The notes under the pieces are model-generated. The model saw nothing but the letters and a program-made list of their open reading frames with translations. It ran no database searches and had not been told where the DNA came from. Of a stretch of 64,000 nt of DNA, positions 1 to 11,700 are shown one piece after another; position 1 is the first letter of the stretch, and the number at the start of each line of letters is the position of its first letter. The translations under genes and the position numbers were made by a program. This DNA comes from Curvularia sp. ZM96. Its lineage: Eukaryota > Ascomycota > Dothideomycetes > Pleosporales > Pleosporaceae. The stretch spans positions 3,906,001 to 3,970,000 of the forward strand of contig JAJGBQ010000002.1 in NCBI GenBank assembly GCA_022457065.1, read 5' to 3'.

Positions 1-3000
1 CGTTGGCAGCAGCGCGGCAGCTGGCGGAGAGACGCGACGGGGTGGGCTTAGCAGACACGCGAGACAGGATGCAGCGGGGGTGCGGTGGAGGAAGACAGCA
101 GCAGGGCGCGAGGCATGACGGCGCAGAGGGCAGGGCTGTTTGGTTTTTGAGCGAGAGGAGAGCTGGACAGTGTGGCGTCGGCCTGGGGGGGAGTGAATGG
201 CGCGAGACGAGGGCGCTGGGGGGCTGACTGTTCGACGGGATCGGGGCGAGTGGTGAAGGGACGGCGTGCAGGCTGTTCCAAGCTTAGCTGCAAGGAGCGT
301 TGGGCACACGCAAGCGGCATAGGCCGCGAAATGCAGTTTATTTTCCCCCTTTCATTGGGCCCCTGCGCGTCCTTTTTCCCTTCGCCCCGACAGCCTCCCG
401 GGCGACTGTGTGTGCCGTCACGTGAGCCCCGCCGCTGCCCGATTGGGCGGGCCATGCACAGCGCTGCACAGCATTATTACTAGCCATGCACGCTGCCAAT
501 TCACCGCGCGCACAACACCGCCCGCACAGGACAGCACAGCACAGCAATGCACCCCCCGTCCTCACCTCACCGCAAGCCCACCCTTTCTTCTCCCTCCTCC
601 GCCCGCCGCCCGTCGACCCCACCGCCACCGCCGTCGCTGTCGCCATCGTCCGCTCCTCCATCGCCGTCCGCGGCCCCTCGCAGCCATCCTCGCATCGCCA
701 GGGCGCGCCAGGAACGTCACACGCCCAAGCAAGCATCAGGCTGTCATTTCACGGCGGCCCACGTTTCGCACCCTTCCCTCGTCGCGCCGCCGGCGCCCGG
801 TTCCTGATTTGTGGCAGGTTCCTGGCGGGCTCTCATGCAGCCTTACCCAATTGGCCCCATGCCGCCTAGCTGCCCCGCCCAAGCATCCGTCAACGTGGTT
901 TGGTCATCGAGGCGTGCCTCTAGCCTTCCCGCGGCACGCCGGAACAGAGCCACCGTCTCTGTCGCCGGCCAGCCCATTCCCTGCTCCGAGTCAAGGGGTA
1001 GGGGAGTAAAAGGACCGTTCTTGATGCGCTCATGATGTGCTCTGCCCAGCATCACGGCATGCGAACTGGCCCAAATCTCCCTCTTCACCCACCCACACGC
1101 CCGCCCGTCATGACGCACTCGCTCTCCCCCTCTGAGACGCCGGCAACCGCCTGGCTCAGGGGCTCACCAGCCCGTGTCACAATTCTACATATTCTCACTG
1201 TCCATCATCTTCGCGCCACGGCTGCATGCCACGCCGCTCTCGACGGATGCAGGGCACCGCGCGCGGGGTTTGGTCTGCCCGACGCGTTCGTCTAACTTTG
1301 CTCTCTTGATCGACCAAACGGCAGCGCGCAGGCCCCAGAAGCAAAACTCTAATTTTTCCCACCATCCCTCGCGGCACACTTGCTTGCCCTGGGTCGATAC
1401 TACATCGACCCATTTCGTGCACTCGACAGCGACAGAGTTTGCGCCCGCTGACCTAGGTTTGGCCGATATGTTCATGTCCTGACCTGACGCGCTTCCTCCC
1501 GGGCGCGCGAGCGCGCGCTCAATGTCGCGGTTCCCCTCTGCAAAAACAAGTCCCTGTGCGTCCTGTCATTGTCATTCACAGACCCTGAACGTCAACTCAC
1601 TGCAAATGTCCCAAGCGCCCTGCGACAGCGCCAAAAATGCGCCTTGCTGGGCAACCTGCCTGTTGGCGGCAACCGTTGTCAGGATTCGCTCCAGGGCACC
1701 CCATTCTTCCAGAACGCTTCTCCCGTGGTGTGCTCGTGTTACAGCCTACTGGAATAGATTGCTGGCCCACCCCGAATCCTGCCTCATGTCCACAGAATCT
1801 CCGAGCCCTGTCTCTCCTTTGTCGGGCACGAAGCTTGTGAAAACTAGCCTCGACCTCGCCAGACGTGTGTACGAGCCTCGCGCTGACTAGCATGCTTTAT
1901 CGATCGTCGATAGGCTCCCCGGGCAACCAGCTGTTTGGCTATCCTCTTTTTCTCACTTTAGGTCCTGAGCGTGCGTTCGGCTCAATTTGAATGCTCGACT
2001 GACATCCAACCAATAGCTCGTCCATCACGACAGCCTAAACTTCCCCTACTTGGTGCGACTGTCTTTCCAGCCACCTTCCGTGCCAGATGGAGTAGCCATT
2101 ACCGTGATTTCCATGAGTACATATGCCCAAAGGCAACCTCCTCAATGCGTTTGATGCTTTGCACATTTCTGCATAACCTTGATCACACTTCCCACACCCC
2201 ATCACCTGCAACGACAGCCGAGGCGTCTGGGAACCACGCGACACGGCACAACAAAAGAACGAGCCTACCGCAAGCCAGCGCGCAGTCGCACGCGTCACTC
2301 GCGAGCCCAAGACAGTCCTCGTGTCCCTTTGCAAAAACCGGTTGCCGCTGTGTGCCCACATTCGAGGTGATTGCCCTCTTGGCTGCTCATACGTTTTGAG
2401 ACACCAAGCTGGACGGTGGAAAACATCCCAGGAGAAAAACGTCATTGTGCACTTGAAGCCCTTTTGCTTTGCTCGGGATGCAGCTGCTCCTCGCGCAAAA
2501 AGCATAAACAATAACTGGACCAGCAGCGACAGAGTGACGTTCAGACGTAAAAGCAAATCCAATTTCATGTGCAGTGGAGTCTCGAGCCACCCGTTTGTTG
2601 CGCACTGATAAACCCACCCAATCATCACCTTGCACAACTTGACGCAGCTGAATGCAGAACGACGTAGGTGTAGATACCTCCCAATGCGACGTCGCGCAAC
2701 CTCGTGTTGTCTTTGTAGACACCTTCCCTATCCTGTTTCGCAGCTTCACAGCCACATGAGACCAATCACCGCATCTTTATTGAAACACGCCATCAAATTG
2801 CATGTCATGCTCGTCGCTATGTGCTGCTTGTTGATTGATCACCGTCTCCCCACAAATAGCTTTCCCACCCGACTTTGTTCTCCGAAACCCTTTCTCGGCA
2901 GACTTGGTCCAACGTCAGCATACCGTTTACTCGCACAGGGTCCGGCCCGAAACATTTAGCCATAATCCTCTCGGACCAGAGTTGTTGGCTACGTATGGTC

Positions 3001-4867
3001 ATGTCTCTCGGCTTGCTCCGCGATATTGGGGTTACGTGAGCGACTCGATCCTCAATCACCGCCGACTTATGCCAATCGAAAGGCCCGTCTTGGATACCGA
3101 GGCAGTCGCCGCATATCCGGCTGAGTGCTGTCCATGCTAGCCCTGAAGACTTATCGATAGCTTCTGACTACACGAGCATACTCAGCTCAGCATAACCCAG
3201 CTGTAAGAAAAACCATGAGTATACAAAATCTAATAGGTCAATCAGCCTCTCCATGCGCTCGCTCATCACGCCTCATTTGTCCCAACAACCTTCCCATTTG
3301 GAGGTCACCGCCAGGAAAGGATGTCGTGGCTTGACAACATGCATGTGCGTCTGAGATGCAAGATGCATTGAAAAACACTTCACACACATAATACCCCCAC
3401 ATCAGCCTGCATCACGCAAAACACGTCATCCCACACCAATACTTTTCAGCTGCATCCAGTTTCCCGCTTGTTTGTTTGTTTTGATGCTTTTTGTCGTTTC
3501 TCTCGTAAACAAAGCAAGACGAGACAAAAGAACATTATCAACTGCAGACTTCAGTTGATTCGTTCGCCAATCACTCCGGTGGCGCCCGCTAGAAAGAAAC
3601 GTATTCAGCCGGTTGACAAAAACAAAACAGATGTAGTAGAATAAGAAAAGTCTACATTCCTGTTAAGAAAGAAGGAAGAAGGAAGACTTGAAAAGAAACT
3701 CACTTTCAAGGAAAAGAGAGAGAAAAAAGGAACATGATAAATGATGATCTCGATACCTACCTGCAGAACACGATGCAAAATCCCCGCGTTTAATATACCC
3801 ACCCGCACTCTTCCCGTTACATCGTGCGCTCACTGGCTCGCTCATCAACCAGCCACCACAGACACATGGTACAACGGGTCGTTTGGGTCCCTCACCCTCT
3901 TGTCTCTCCTAATCCTACACCAAGCGCCATGAATGAAATGCTTGATCAGTTCCACCCATTGCATGCCTCTCCCCTCTTCACCATACTTTTGAACCCAGCT
4001 GAAGAGTACCCTCATGACCAAGCACGACCCAATTAATTAAGTTTATACCCGTCTGATTCCCTCATCTCAGCCACATGCAGAAAAGTACTTTAGAAGCAAA
4101 TAACTCGAAAGCAAAAAAAATCTGCTCACTCATCCCGCCTGGTAGTTGGCCATCTGCATTAACAACCATGCAACTAGTCAACCTAACCAACCGGCCGTCG
4201 ACCGGCCAGGCGGTCGGCCAATTATCTGGCCTAGGGACTGCTGTCGCCGCGCTGTCAATGCCGCAGGTACCGAGTGTGAACTACTAGACACTTTGCTCAA
4301 AAGATGGGCGGGCGGAACCAGCCTGACCGCCTTTTCATGCACGCAATGCATCCACACTCCCCACCCCACACTTACATACACGAGTCCAGAAGCCCTGGTG
4401 GTGGCCCAGGCCTCGAAAATGGTCTTTCGGCTCGTGTATGTACATATGCAAGTCCCACGATGTCACCAACTGCCGCTACAGGGAACGCTGGCTCGCGGCT
4501 GTCCAAGCCGCTCCGCTCGCCAGCCTCTGTTGAGGCCTACGGGTTACGGTGGCAGGTACGGTGAGAAGAGCGGTCACGTAAAACTATCCTCAAGCCGAGA
4601 AGAAGCGATTCATGCTTCGATCACAATATCGCCACATTGACGCCGCAAACTTCACCCATAAACAAATACAGTAAAGCAAAATGATCACGATAAATTATAT
4701 CGATTGACGCTATGTACGCTATTGACATTGCAGATCCGATCCCAACCAACAACCTAGATTGGATAACTGCGAGTGGTTAGCAAACCAGCCAAGCAAGATA
4801 GCATGTACATAAAAGTAGATGGCGTAGTCGATTTCAGGTCTCCAAGGTGATTGTATCTTCAATGTGA

Positions 4868-5920
4868 TTAAGAAAGAACACAGCGAATCATGTTTTTCAT
4901 CATGTTAAGGGCAAGGGGAAATAGGCGAACAGTAGCACTTACCGAAAATGCAGGATGCCAAACTACAAATAGCAAAAGGCAAATCTGGAACAAATGTGTC
5001 AGCAAGTGTTCACACAACACATCAATTTCCGTAGAGATATTGAACAGAACAAGTCCATCAAGTTTCAGCCTGGATCGAGTTAGCTGACAGCTCCACAGCG
5101 ATGATTTGCACAGAACATACCTCATTAAATCAGATTTGTTTAAGTGATCAGTATGACGGACGCTCGTTACAACGCCGCCACTCACACAGTGTGAATATCA
5201 AGAATCATCATTGCAATGATGGACTGTCTTTAAGAAAAAGAGAAAAACCGTACCTGTGGAGTCTGTTAGAAACAATCCACAAAAGCGATATCGCTGAAAA
5301 TGTGCAAAGTGTAAGGGCAATCAGTGATGCTTGTATCAACAAGTAATGCCTCTTCCAAACACCCACAGGTTTGTACGCCTGCTTGTAACGGATGCCCAGT
5401 CGAGGTATACGTTATGTCCGCCCGACGCATCAAAGGGTTTCATCAGGAAGCGAGGGGTATTCGCGAAATGCAGGGTTGAATTGAGGGGTGTATGTACCTA
5501 TCAGAGCACAGTTAGCATCTTGGTTGCAGAAATAACTATGCAAGAATGCAATGGTGTTGGGCAGTGTCAGACAAGGCTGAAACTAAATGCAAGGGTGTCG
5601 ACATTGTATATTCAGGTCGAGGAATGCCTTTCCGTGTCTTTTTTTCATCACGCTGCGGGTGGGGAGGGTGGTTCAGAATGGCTTACCTTTGAAGAGAATT
5701 ATATCCAGTGCGGAAAGATAGATGCTCTAAATCATTCTACTGAGCTTTGTTAGCGTTTGCGCAAACAAGAGTTTGTGAACATGTGCATGTGCTTGGGTGC
5801 ATCATTGTAATTCTAGAGTTTGTAAAGTCCTTCACGATGCTGTAGGATTTGGATTGTTCGTATGTGATAATCATCTGCAGGAGTCGCGGGAGCTGGAATT
5901 GGCTTACCTGATGTGTTTCG
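4868..5920 (-). pseudogene. Possible decayed or unresolved spliced membrane-protein locus
   Basis: The minus strand carries several strong donor-like sites (GTAAGCC near 5904 and 5686, GTACGG at 5253, GTATGT near 5119, GTAAGT near 4938). It also has acceptor-like sites with CTAAC branch points about 15 nt upstream (before 5506 and before 5070). The stretch 5393-5254 translates to a basic segment followed by a good transmembrane helix (core HYLLIQASLIALTLCTFSAI). A second hydrophobic stretch lies at about 5000-4880. All frames contain stops between these pieces, and I could not assemble an uninterrupted coding sequence. It could be a decayed membrane protein, a noncoding spliced transcript or chance. 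Confidence 0.25.
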
Positions 5921-6047
5921 CATGCGCGACTGCTGTATTAGTACTGATTAACAAGCATATAGAAGCGCGCAAAGTAGACGCGTTGTGTGGTTGGTGATGA
6001 GATAGATGGTAAAGAACGGTTTTGAGCTCCAGAAATTTTAGCTCAGA

Positions 6048-6061
6048 GCTCGGCGCCGAGC
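6048..6061. repeat. 14-bp perfect palindrome
   Basis: GCTCGGCGCCGAGC is a perfect inverted repeat containing CGG-CG-CCG. It lies in otherwise AT-richer noncoding DNA. It resembles an inverted CGG half-site, as bound by Zn2Cys6 regulators, but with unusually tight spacing. No adjacent gene supports a regulatory role. Confidence 0.4.
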
Positions 6062-7420
6062 CTCCGTAGCGCCGCTTATGTAACGGCTTTGGTGGGTCAG
6101 TTGCCTAGCCAACCATCTCCACTCATCGAGATCGAAAGCGAATCTTCAGCATATCATAGGTGGTAGAGTGACTTTGACTGTCGTCATATTAGTAACATGA
6201 CCTAAATGCCGCATACATATCTACCACAATCTAAAAGTCGTCATCTGTTCCATGCAAGTAGTAAATCTCGAAAATCAACAGGGTTTTTTCTTTGATCATA
6301 AGATATCACCTTGATTCTAAGACTTGAGAAGGCAAAGACGGAGTAGAAGTCGAGTAATGGCTGCTAAATGAGCCAGATCTTGGCGTTGGGAAACTGAAAT
6401 AAGTAGGTGGATGATCAAATTCTGAGAGGCGTTGCCAGAGCTGCTATGGAGAATGTCAGTCCCTAGACTGGAAGCCTTGTTAATATCATTCGTGTAAGTC
6501 AGAGTATGTTCATTCATATGAGAAGCTTAGGTCGATAAGATATCGGAAACATCAAGGACTGATTGCCTACAGATGTTAGGGGCCTTTGTGGGCTGACTCC
6601 AATTAAGAGAGGTGTTGATCTTATCAGCGGATTTATTAGTCTCTATCTCTCACTTTATTGAACAACTTAACATTGGGCTTAGACACTACATCAATGACAT
6701 ATGTCTAGTGTATTGTCTTAACTTAAGTGATCGTGATATACATTAACTATATAGTACTGGCTAATGATATGGTATGATACGTGATCGAGGTCAGAAGCTC
6801 AAAGAGCGACCCGTAATTAAGTAGGCAAAGAGAGTGCTGATATTCAATTGCTGGTAGTGAGTTGAGTGATGGAGGTACTTGTGTACACTATGGTAAGCAG
6901 CTATGACGCAAAATAAACAGGATCACAGTGCTACTAACCCCTATGTTGTTCCTACCACTCTAAGCATAAGATAGGAGTTGATGTTTCACTCATATTCACA
7001 TTCACTAGTCAAGCATACATTGAACTATACTAACACAGCAACTTTCTCTACCCCAACCAAGCAAATACTACAACATCCCATCACCCAACTTGAACTGGAT
7101 AACTCTTCAGTCCATACCTCTGTATATCATCACACAGTTAGTTAAATCACACCAACATCTAGCCCCATCGACTATCTTAGATACCTGATAACAAGTCTGA
7201 AAACTTTTTCACCCTATCAAGATACATCTCCCTACTCGTGAACTGACTTATGTCCTACACATGCCTCCTTACACAAAGTCACCCTTATGCTACCCCTAAA
7301 ACAAAATCCATAACATCGCTGCCAAACATGCTCCATCAGCGAGTATCACAAGCACTTCTACAGCACCCGAGATCCGTAATAGACTATGGCAAGTATCTCA
7401 GTGTTAGACACAAAAATCCG

Positions 7421-7441
7421 TCTTCTTCTTCTTCTTCTTCT

Positions 7442-7474
<33 letters not shown>
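7421..7474. repeat. TTC then CT microsatellite
   Basis: A run of TTC trinucleotides passes directly into a run of CT dinucleotides. The overlapping open frames, which read as poly-Ser, Leu or Ser-Leu, are artefacts of this repeat. Confidence 0.95.
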
Positions 7475-7476
<2 letters not shown>

Positions 7477-8784
7477 CTATCCATCTCCATCTCCCCTTGA
7501 CACCACATCTCCTCACCTACCAGTTGCTCCATCAGTCCCTCTCACCGCCCCAACTAGAAGTACTATCCCCTTCCCTTTCCCTCTTCCCTTTCCAGAAAAC
7601 CTTGTCTTCCCACCACATCCCTCCCCACCTGCTCTCTTCTCATCTATTTTCCATATTTGCTACCTTGTTTATTCATAAACCTGTAGGCTTCCAGTCTAAT
7701 CTGACCAAACTTGAAAACCGTCGCCGGGTAGTGACTCCGGGCCTTGAATATCCCGTATGCTCTACACGAGATCTTTGTGCATAGGGAGGTTAAAAGCTGG
7801 ATCGTGTAATAGTGTAACTGATCATCTTGCACTTCTCGCTTCTGTGCAGCTTATTGACTGGGGTATTGGTGTGCTTACGTGTGGCTTGTGTTGCTTATAT
7901 ATTTTTGTATGGCGTTAGTATAGTACAAGCTAAGGGAACGGGGGGATGGGGAGGAAGAGGATTGAAAGTGTGATTGAATATTTACAAGTCACATCTGGTG
8001 TGTGCATGTGTATAGAAGAGAGCAAGGTAAGCATATAACCATTTCACAAGTCAAAAGAGATAATGTTCATGGTATAGACATCCTCAGCTAGAACCATCTC
8101 TCTTTGCTGAAATTACTCGTCTACCTACACTAGTTATACAGCAACGTCCCTATCAAACACATATACACGCACACCACCTAGACAAGTACATGTACAAACA
8201 ATTCATTTTGCAATTTGCTCTCCGTATGTAGACCAGTATGAAAAAGCTTTCCATTTTGTGTCATGTATCTAAGCTCGGTCGTCAATGCTGCCGAAAAACA
8301 AGAAGACGAAGAGAAGAAGCTGAAAGTAAGACGCAACTCTCCCTTCTCAACCTCGTACCAGAAGTGCCCTATTTGAGCCGTCCAAACTGCACCCCAAAAT
8401 ATACATTAAGAAAACGGAAAGGCTAGAAGAAGAAGGAAGAAGAGGAGGAAGATAAGGGCACGGGTATGGGGGGATATGCGGCCAGAGAGGAAAAAAGTTA
8501 TGGATACAATGCAAAGAAGCTGTTAATGTCGAAAACGACACCACTCGTCCAACGATGTGCGTGCCAGAAATGCGAGCATTACAAGTCGTTGAAAGCATAA
8601 AGACATATCGAAGAAAAAGAAACACACCTGTCCAAAGTATACAGTCAAGCTATGTTGGACAGGTGTGAGAGGGGTATGTAGCGTTGGTATATAAACGATC
8701 CGTTCCAGTGTACGCCGATAGAAGCAGGTGGCAAAGAAGCAGATACATGAAGGATAAAGGTGTGGCGTGGGCGGGCGGAGAAGC

Positions 8785-11700
8785 TTAGAAGCAGTTGAGT
8801 GTGCCCTTCTTCTTGCCCTTCTTTTGTGCGTTGCTCAGAGCTGCCATGCGGGCTTCCAGGTGGGCGCGCTCGGCTTCGACGCGTAGACGGGCGTTGCGCT
8901 CTTCTTCAACAGCTTGAAGAGAGTGGCGTGCTTGACTGCGCTCCTTGCGCATGGCATTGAGCTCTTCTTCTAGGCTAGCACACTTCTTCCTGAATTGATC
9001 CAGGTCGGCCTTGGTCTTTGTGCTCGAGGCTTCCAGATCGGTCAAAGCATCCTCCAGGGTAGCTGTGAGCTGCTTCTCAGCAAATAGGTGCTTCTCGATG
9101 GTGCGAATACGAGCCTCCTGGTCCTCGACCAATTGAGCATGGGCAATGTCCTTGCTCTGGTGACGCGAGGTAGGAGGAGAAGGCGCGTTGGTTTGGGGTG
9201 GTGGGCTGCCAGGTGGGAGGGGTGGGAGGGGAATGGCAGGTGGGGGTGAGGGCAAGGAAGTGTGTGCGGCGCTCTTGCGCGCAGTAGAGTTGTTGGAGTT
9301 GGATCGTTGAAGGTCTTCGCGGGGATCCATGGATACACGAGCAGAGTTTCGCTTGGCATCAACGAGTTGTGACTGGCTCGTGTTAGAGATATTTTCAGGT
9401 CGAAGTGTGGTCAAGCTTACCTCGAGGAGCGCAATCTTGATGCGCGATTCCTGCACCTCCTTCTCAAGTTCCTCGCTGTGGGTCATGGCATCTTGAAGTT
9501 CGCGAGAGCGCTCAGTTTGCAGAGCAGAGAGTCTGTTGTTGGCAGCCTCATGCTGGTCCCAGTTCTGGTTGAGCTGATCCTCTAGTTCTTGCACAAGGCG
9601 AGCACTCTTGAGCTCCTTCTCGCTGACCTTCTCGAGCTCCTTCAGCGTCTCGGCGTTGATAGCCTCCAACTCCTTCAGGTTGCCCTTGAGCGTACCGATG
9701 GTGCTGGTGGCTTCTGCAAGTTCCTTCCTTGCGGATTCAAGATCTTTGACAGCATCATCCAGTCGACTAGCAATTGACTTGCGCTCCTTGACCAGTGCTT
9801 CGATATGAGACTGAATGGTGCTAATGTCGGTTTCTTCGCCCAAGGCTGTCGAAACACCTTGGAGCAGCGTCTCCATCTCCGTCTTCGCCTTGGAGAGATC
9901 AGCCTCTAGAGAGGACGCGGTCTCCTTGTGGGTTGTAAGCTCTGACGCAAGCTTGTCAAGCTCAGCGGCGTGTGTCTTCTGGAGAGAGTCCATGCCCTGC
10001 TGGTGATACTCAATGGCTGCCTTGTGCTCCTCAATCTGCCTTTCTAAATTGGTGACAAGAGATCGATGGGTCTCAAGTTCTTTCTCAGTAAGCTCACGGG
10101 CTTGCGAGTCTTCCTCAAACTGCTTGACAATATTGGTATGAGACTCCTCAAGCTCGGCAAGACGAGCAGCGTTGTTCAAAGCCGTGGACTTGTGCTCGTC
10201 AACCTCAGCTTGCAGCGCAGCGATCATCTCAGCATGCTTGGCACGCTCCTGTTGCAAAGCAGCTTCGGCCTCGGCGCCTCTTGTCTGCTCAATCTCAGAC
10301 AAGCGTAGAGCATGGTCAACCTCGAGCCGTTGCTTGGCAGATTCCAGCTCGCGAACGGTCTCAAGGTGCTGCCTCTCCGAGGCCCTAGTAGCTTCGATGG
10401 CTTCCAGGTGCTTGGAGTGCCAGTGCGCAGCTTCGTCACTAAGCTTGTCGAGCTCAGCGCGCTGAGTGGCATCATCTTCAAACTCGCCATTACCATTGAT
10501 TGTTCGAGGCGTATCAGGAATCTGTCGGGGCGAGAGTAGTTCGTCTGAGAATGACTCGCCAGGCTTGACAGATAACTTGAGCGTCTCAATTTGAGCCTTG
10601 AGTTGCTGCTCCCGCTGAGCGTGTGTATCTTTCAACTCCCTAATGTGATCCTCATTTTGCTTCATCTGATCCTGCATTGAAGCAACGATGGATATGTCAA
10701 GAGGGGATCCAGCCTTCAAGCTCGAGCGTTCCTTTGTCAGACCACTGATCAAAGTCATTTTTCCTTCCATTTCCTTGCGTATGGACTGGACTTCAGATTC
10801 CAAATCATGGGCTCGCTCCGATCGTAGTTGAAGCTCGGACATGATTGTGTTGAGGTTCAGCTCAAAGTTCTGGACGGCGTCGGCGTCGTCGTCAAGCCTG
10901 TCCAGAACAAGGTTTCGAAGAGAGTTGACGGCGCGATTGGCTCGATCATTTGCAAGGACTGCTTGACTCGACTTGCGGCGGATCATGTGCACTGATGGTG
11001 ACGCTGGTCGATTCATCTGCGCTTTGGTGATCTCTGATTTGAGCTCTTCGACGTAGTCGAGCGTGTCTTGGTGTTGTTCTTGCAGCTCAGCGTAGGTCTG
11101 CTGGAGTTCGGTGATACGCTCCTCCTTCTCTTCCTGCAGCAGCTTCAAGGCCTTCAATTCTTGGACAAGGACAGTCTCGGGAATATGCGGCTCCTGGCCC
11201 AGAGATCCGACTGACAGTGGTCGTGGAGTCGTCTGATCATGGCCAGGTTCCGTCTCCTCGTCTTGAGTACTGGTATTGCCAGACTCCGCTAAGGACAATT
11301 CCGCAGACAAGGTACGCGAGGATGAAAGCTGTCCATCCTCTGCTGTGAGTCCATTCACCCCCGCGTTTGATAAAAAAGACGACGGCCGAGAAGATGGCAC
11401 AGATGGCGCACGGTGACGCGCTTCGTCTACAGAGTCCTGAAGAGCGGCCAGAGTGCGCAGAGCTTCCTGGTACTTGCTGGCAAGCTTTTCGTAGTCTTGC
11501 AGCGTTCCTTCGTGTTCGACACGGAGATCAAGCAACTCTTGTGTGACAGTATCGAGTTTGTCATGAACGAAGCGAGCTTGCGCAGGGCTTGATGGACCAT
11601 CATCTGTTTCTTCATGCGCCTTGTCGTTAGAGACAGCCTTGACAGCAAAGTCATCCTTTTGCTCCTCATCAAGATGAGGAACAATAGCACTGGCAGCGGT

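Larger units (their letters stand above)
1..8784. other. Gene-poor region, no convincing protein gene
   Basis: No reading frame here has recognisable domains, and none joins through splice signals into a plausible gene. The first 1.5 kb is GC-rich and may be promoter or leader of a gene to the left of the window. About 6.1-7.3 kb is AT-rich. Contents worth naming are a TTC/CT microsatellite near 7.4 kb, a 14-bp palindrome near 6.05 kb and a set of splice-like signals on the minus strand at 4.87-5.92 kb. The last few hundred bases are probably the 3' flank of the kinesin gene. Confidence 0.6.

Noticed and set aside
4146..4640. 164-aa open frame
   Set aside because: No domain, no splice support, and composition like noncoding DNA.
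7250..7784. Two overlapping open frames of 130-140 aa rich in Ser/Leu
   Set aside because: Their core is the translated TTC/CT microsatellite; no other protein-like feature.
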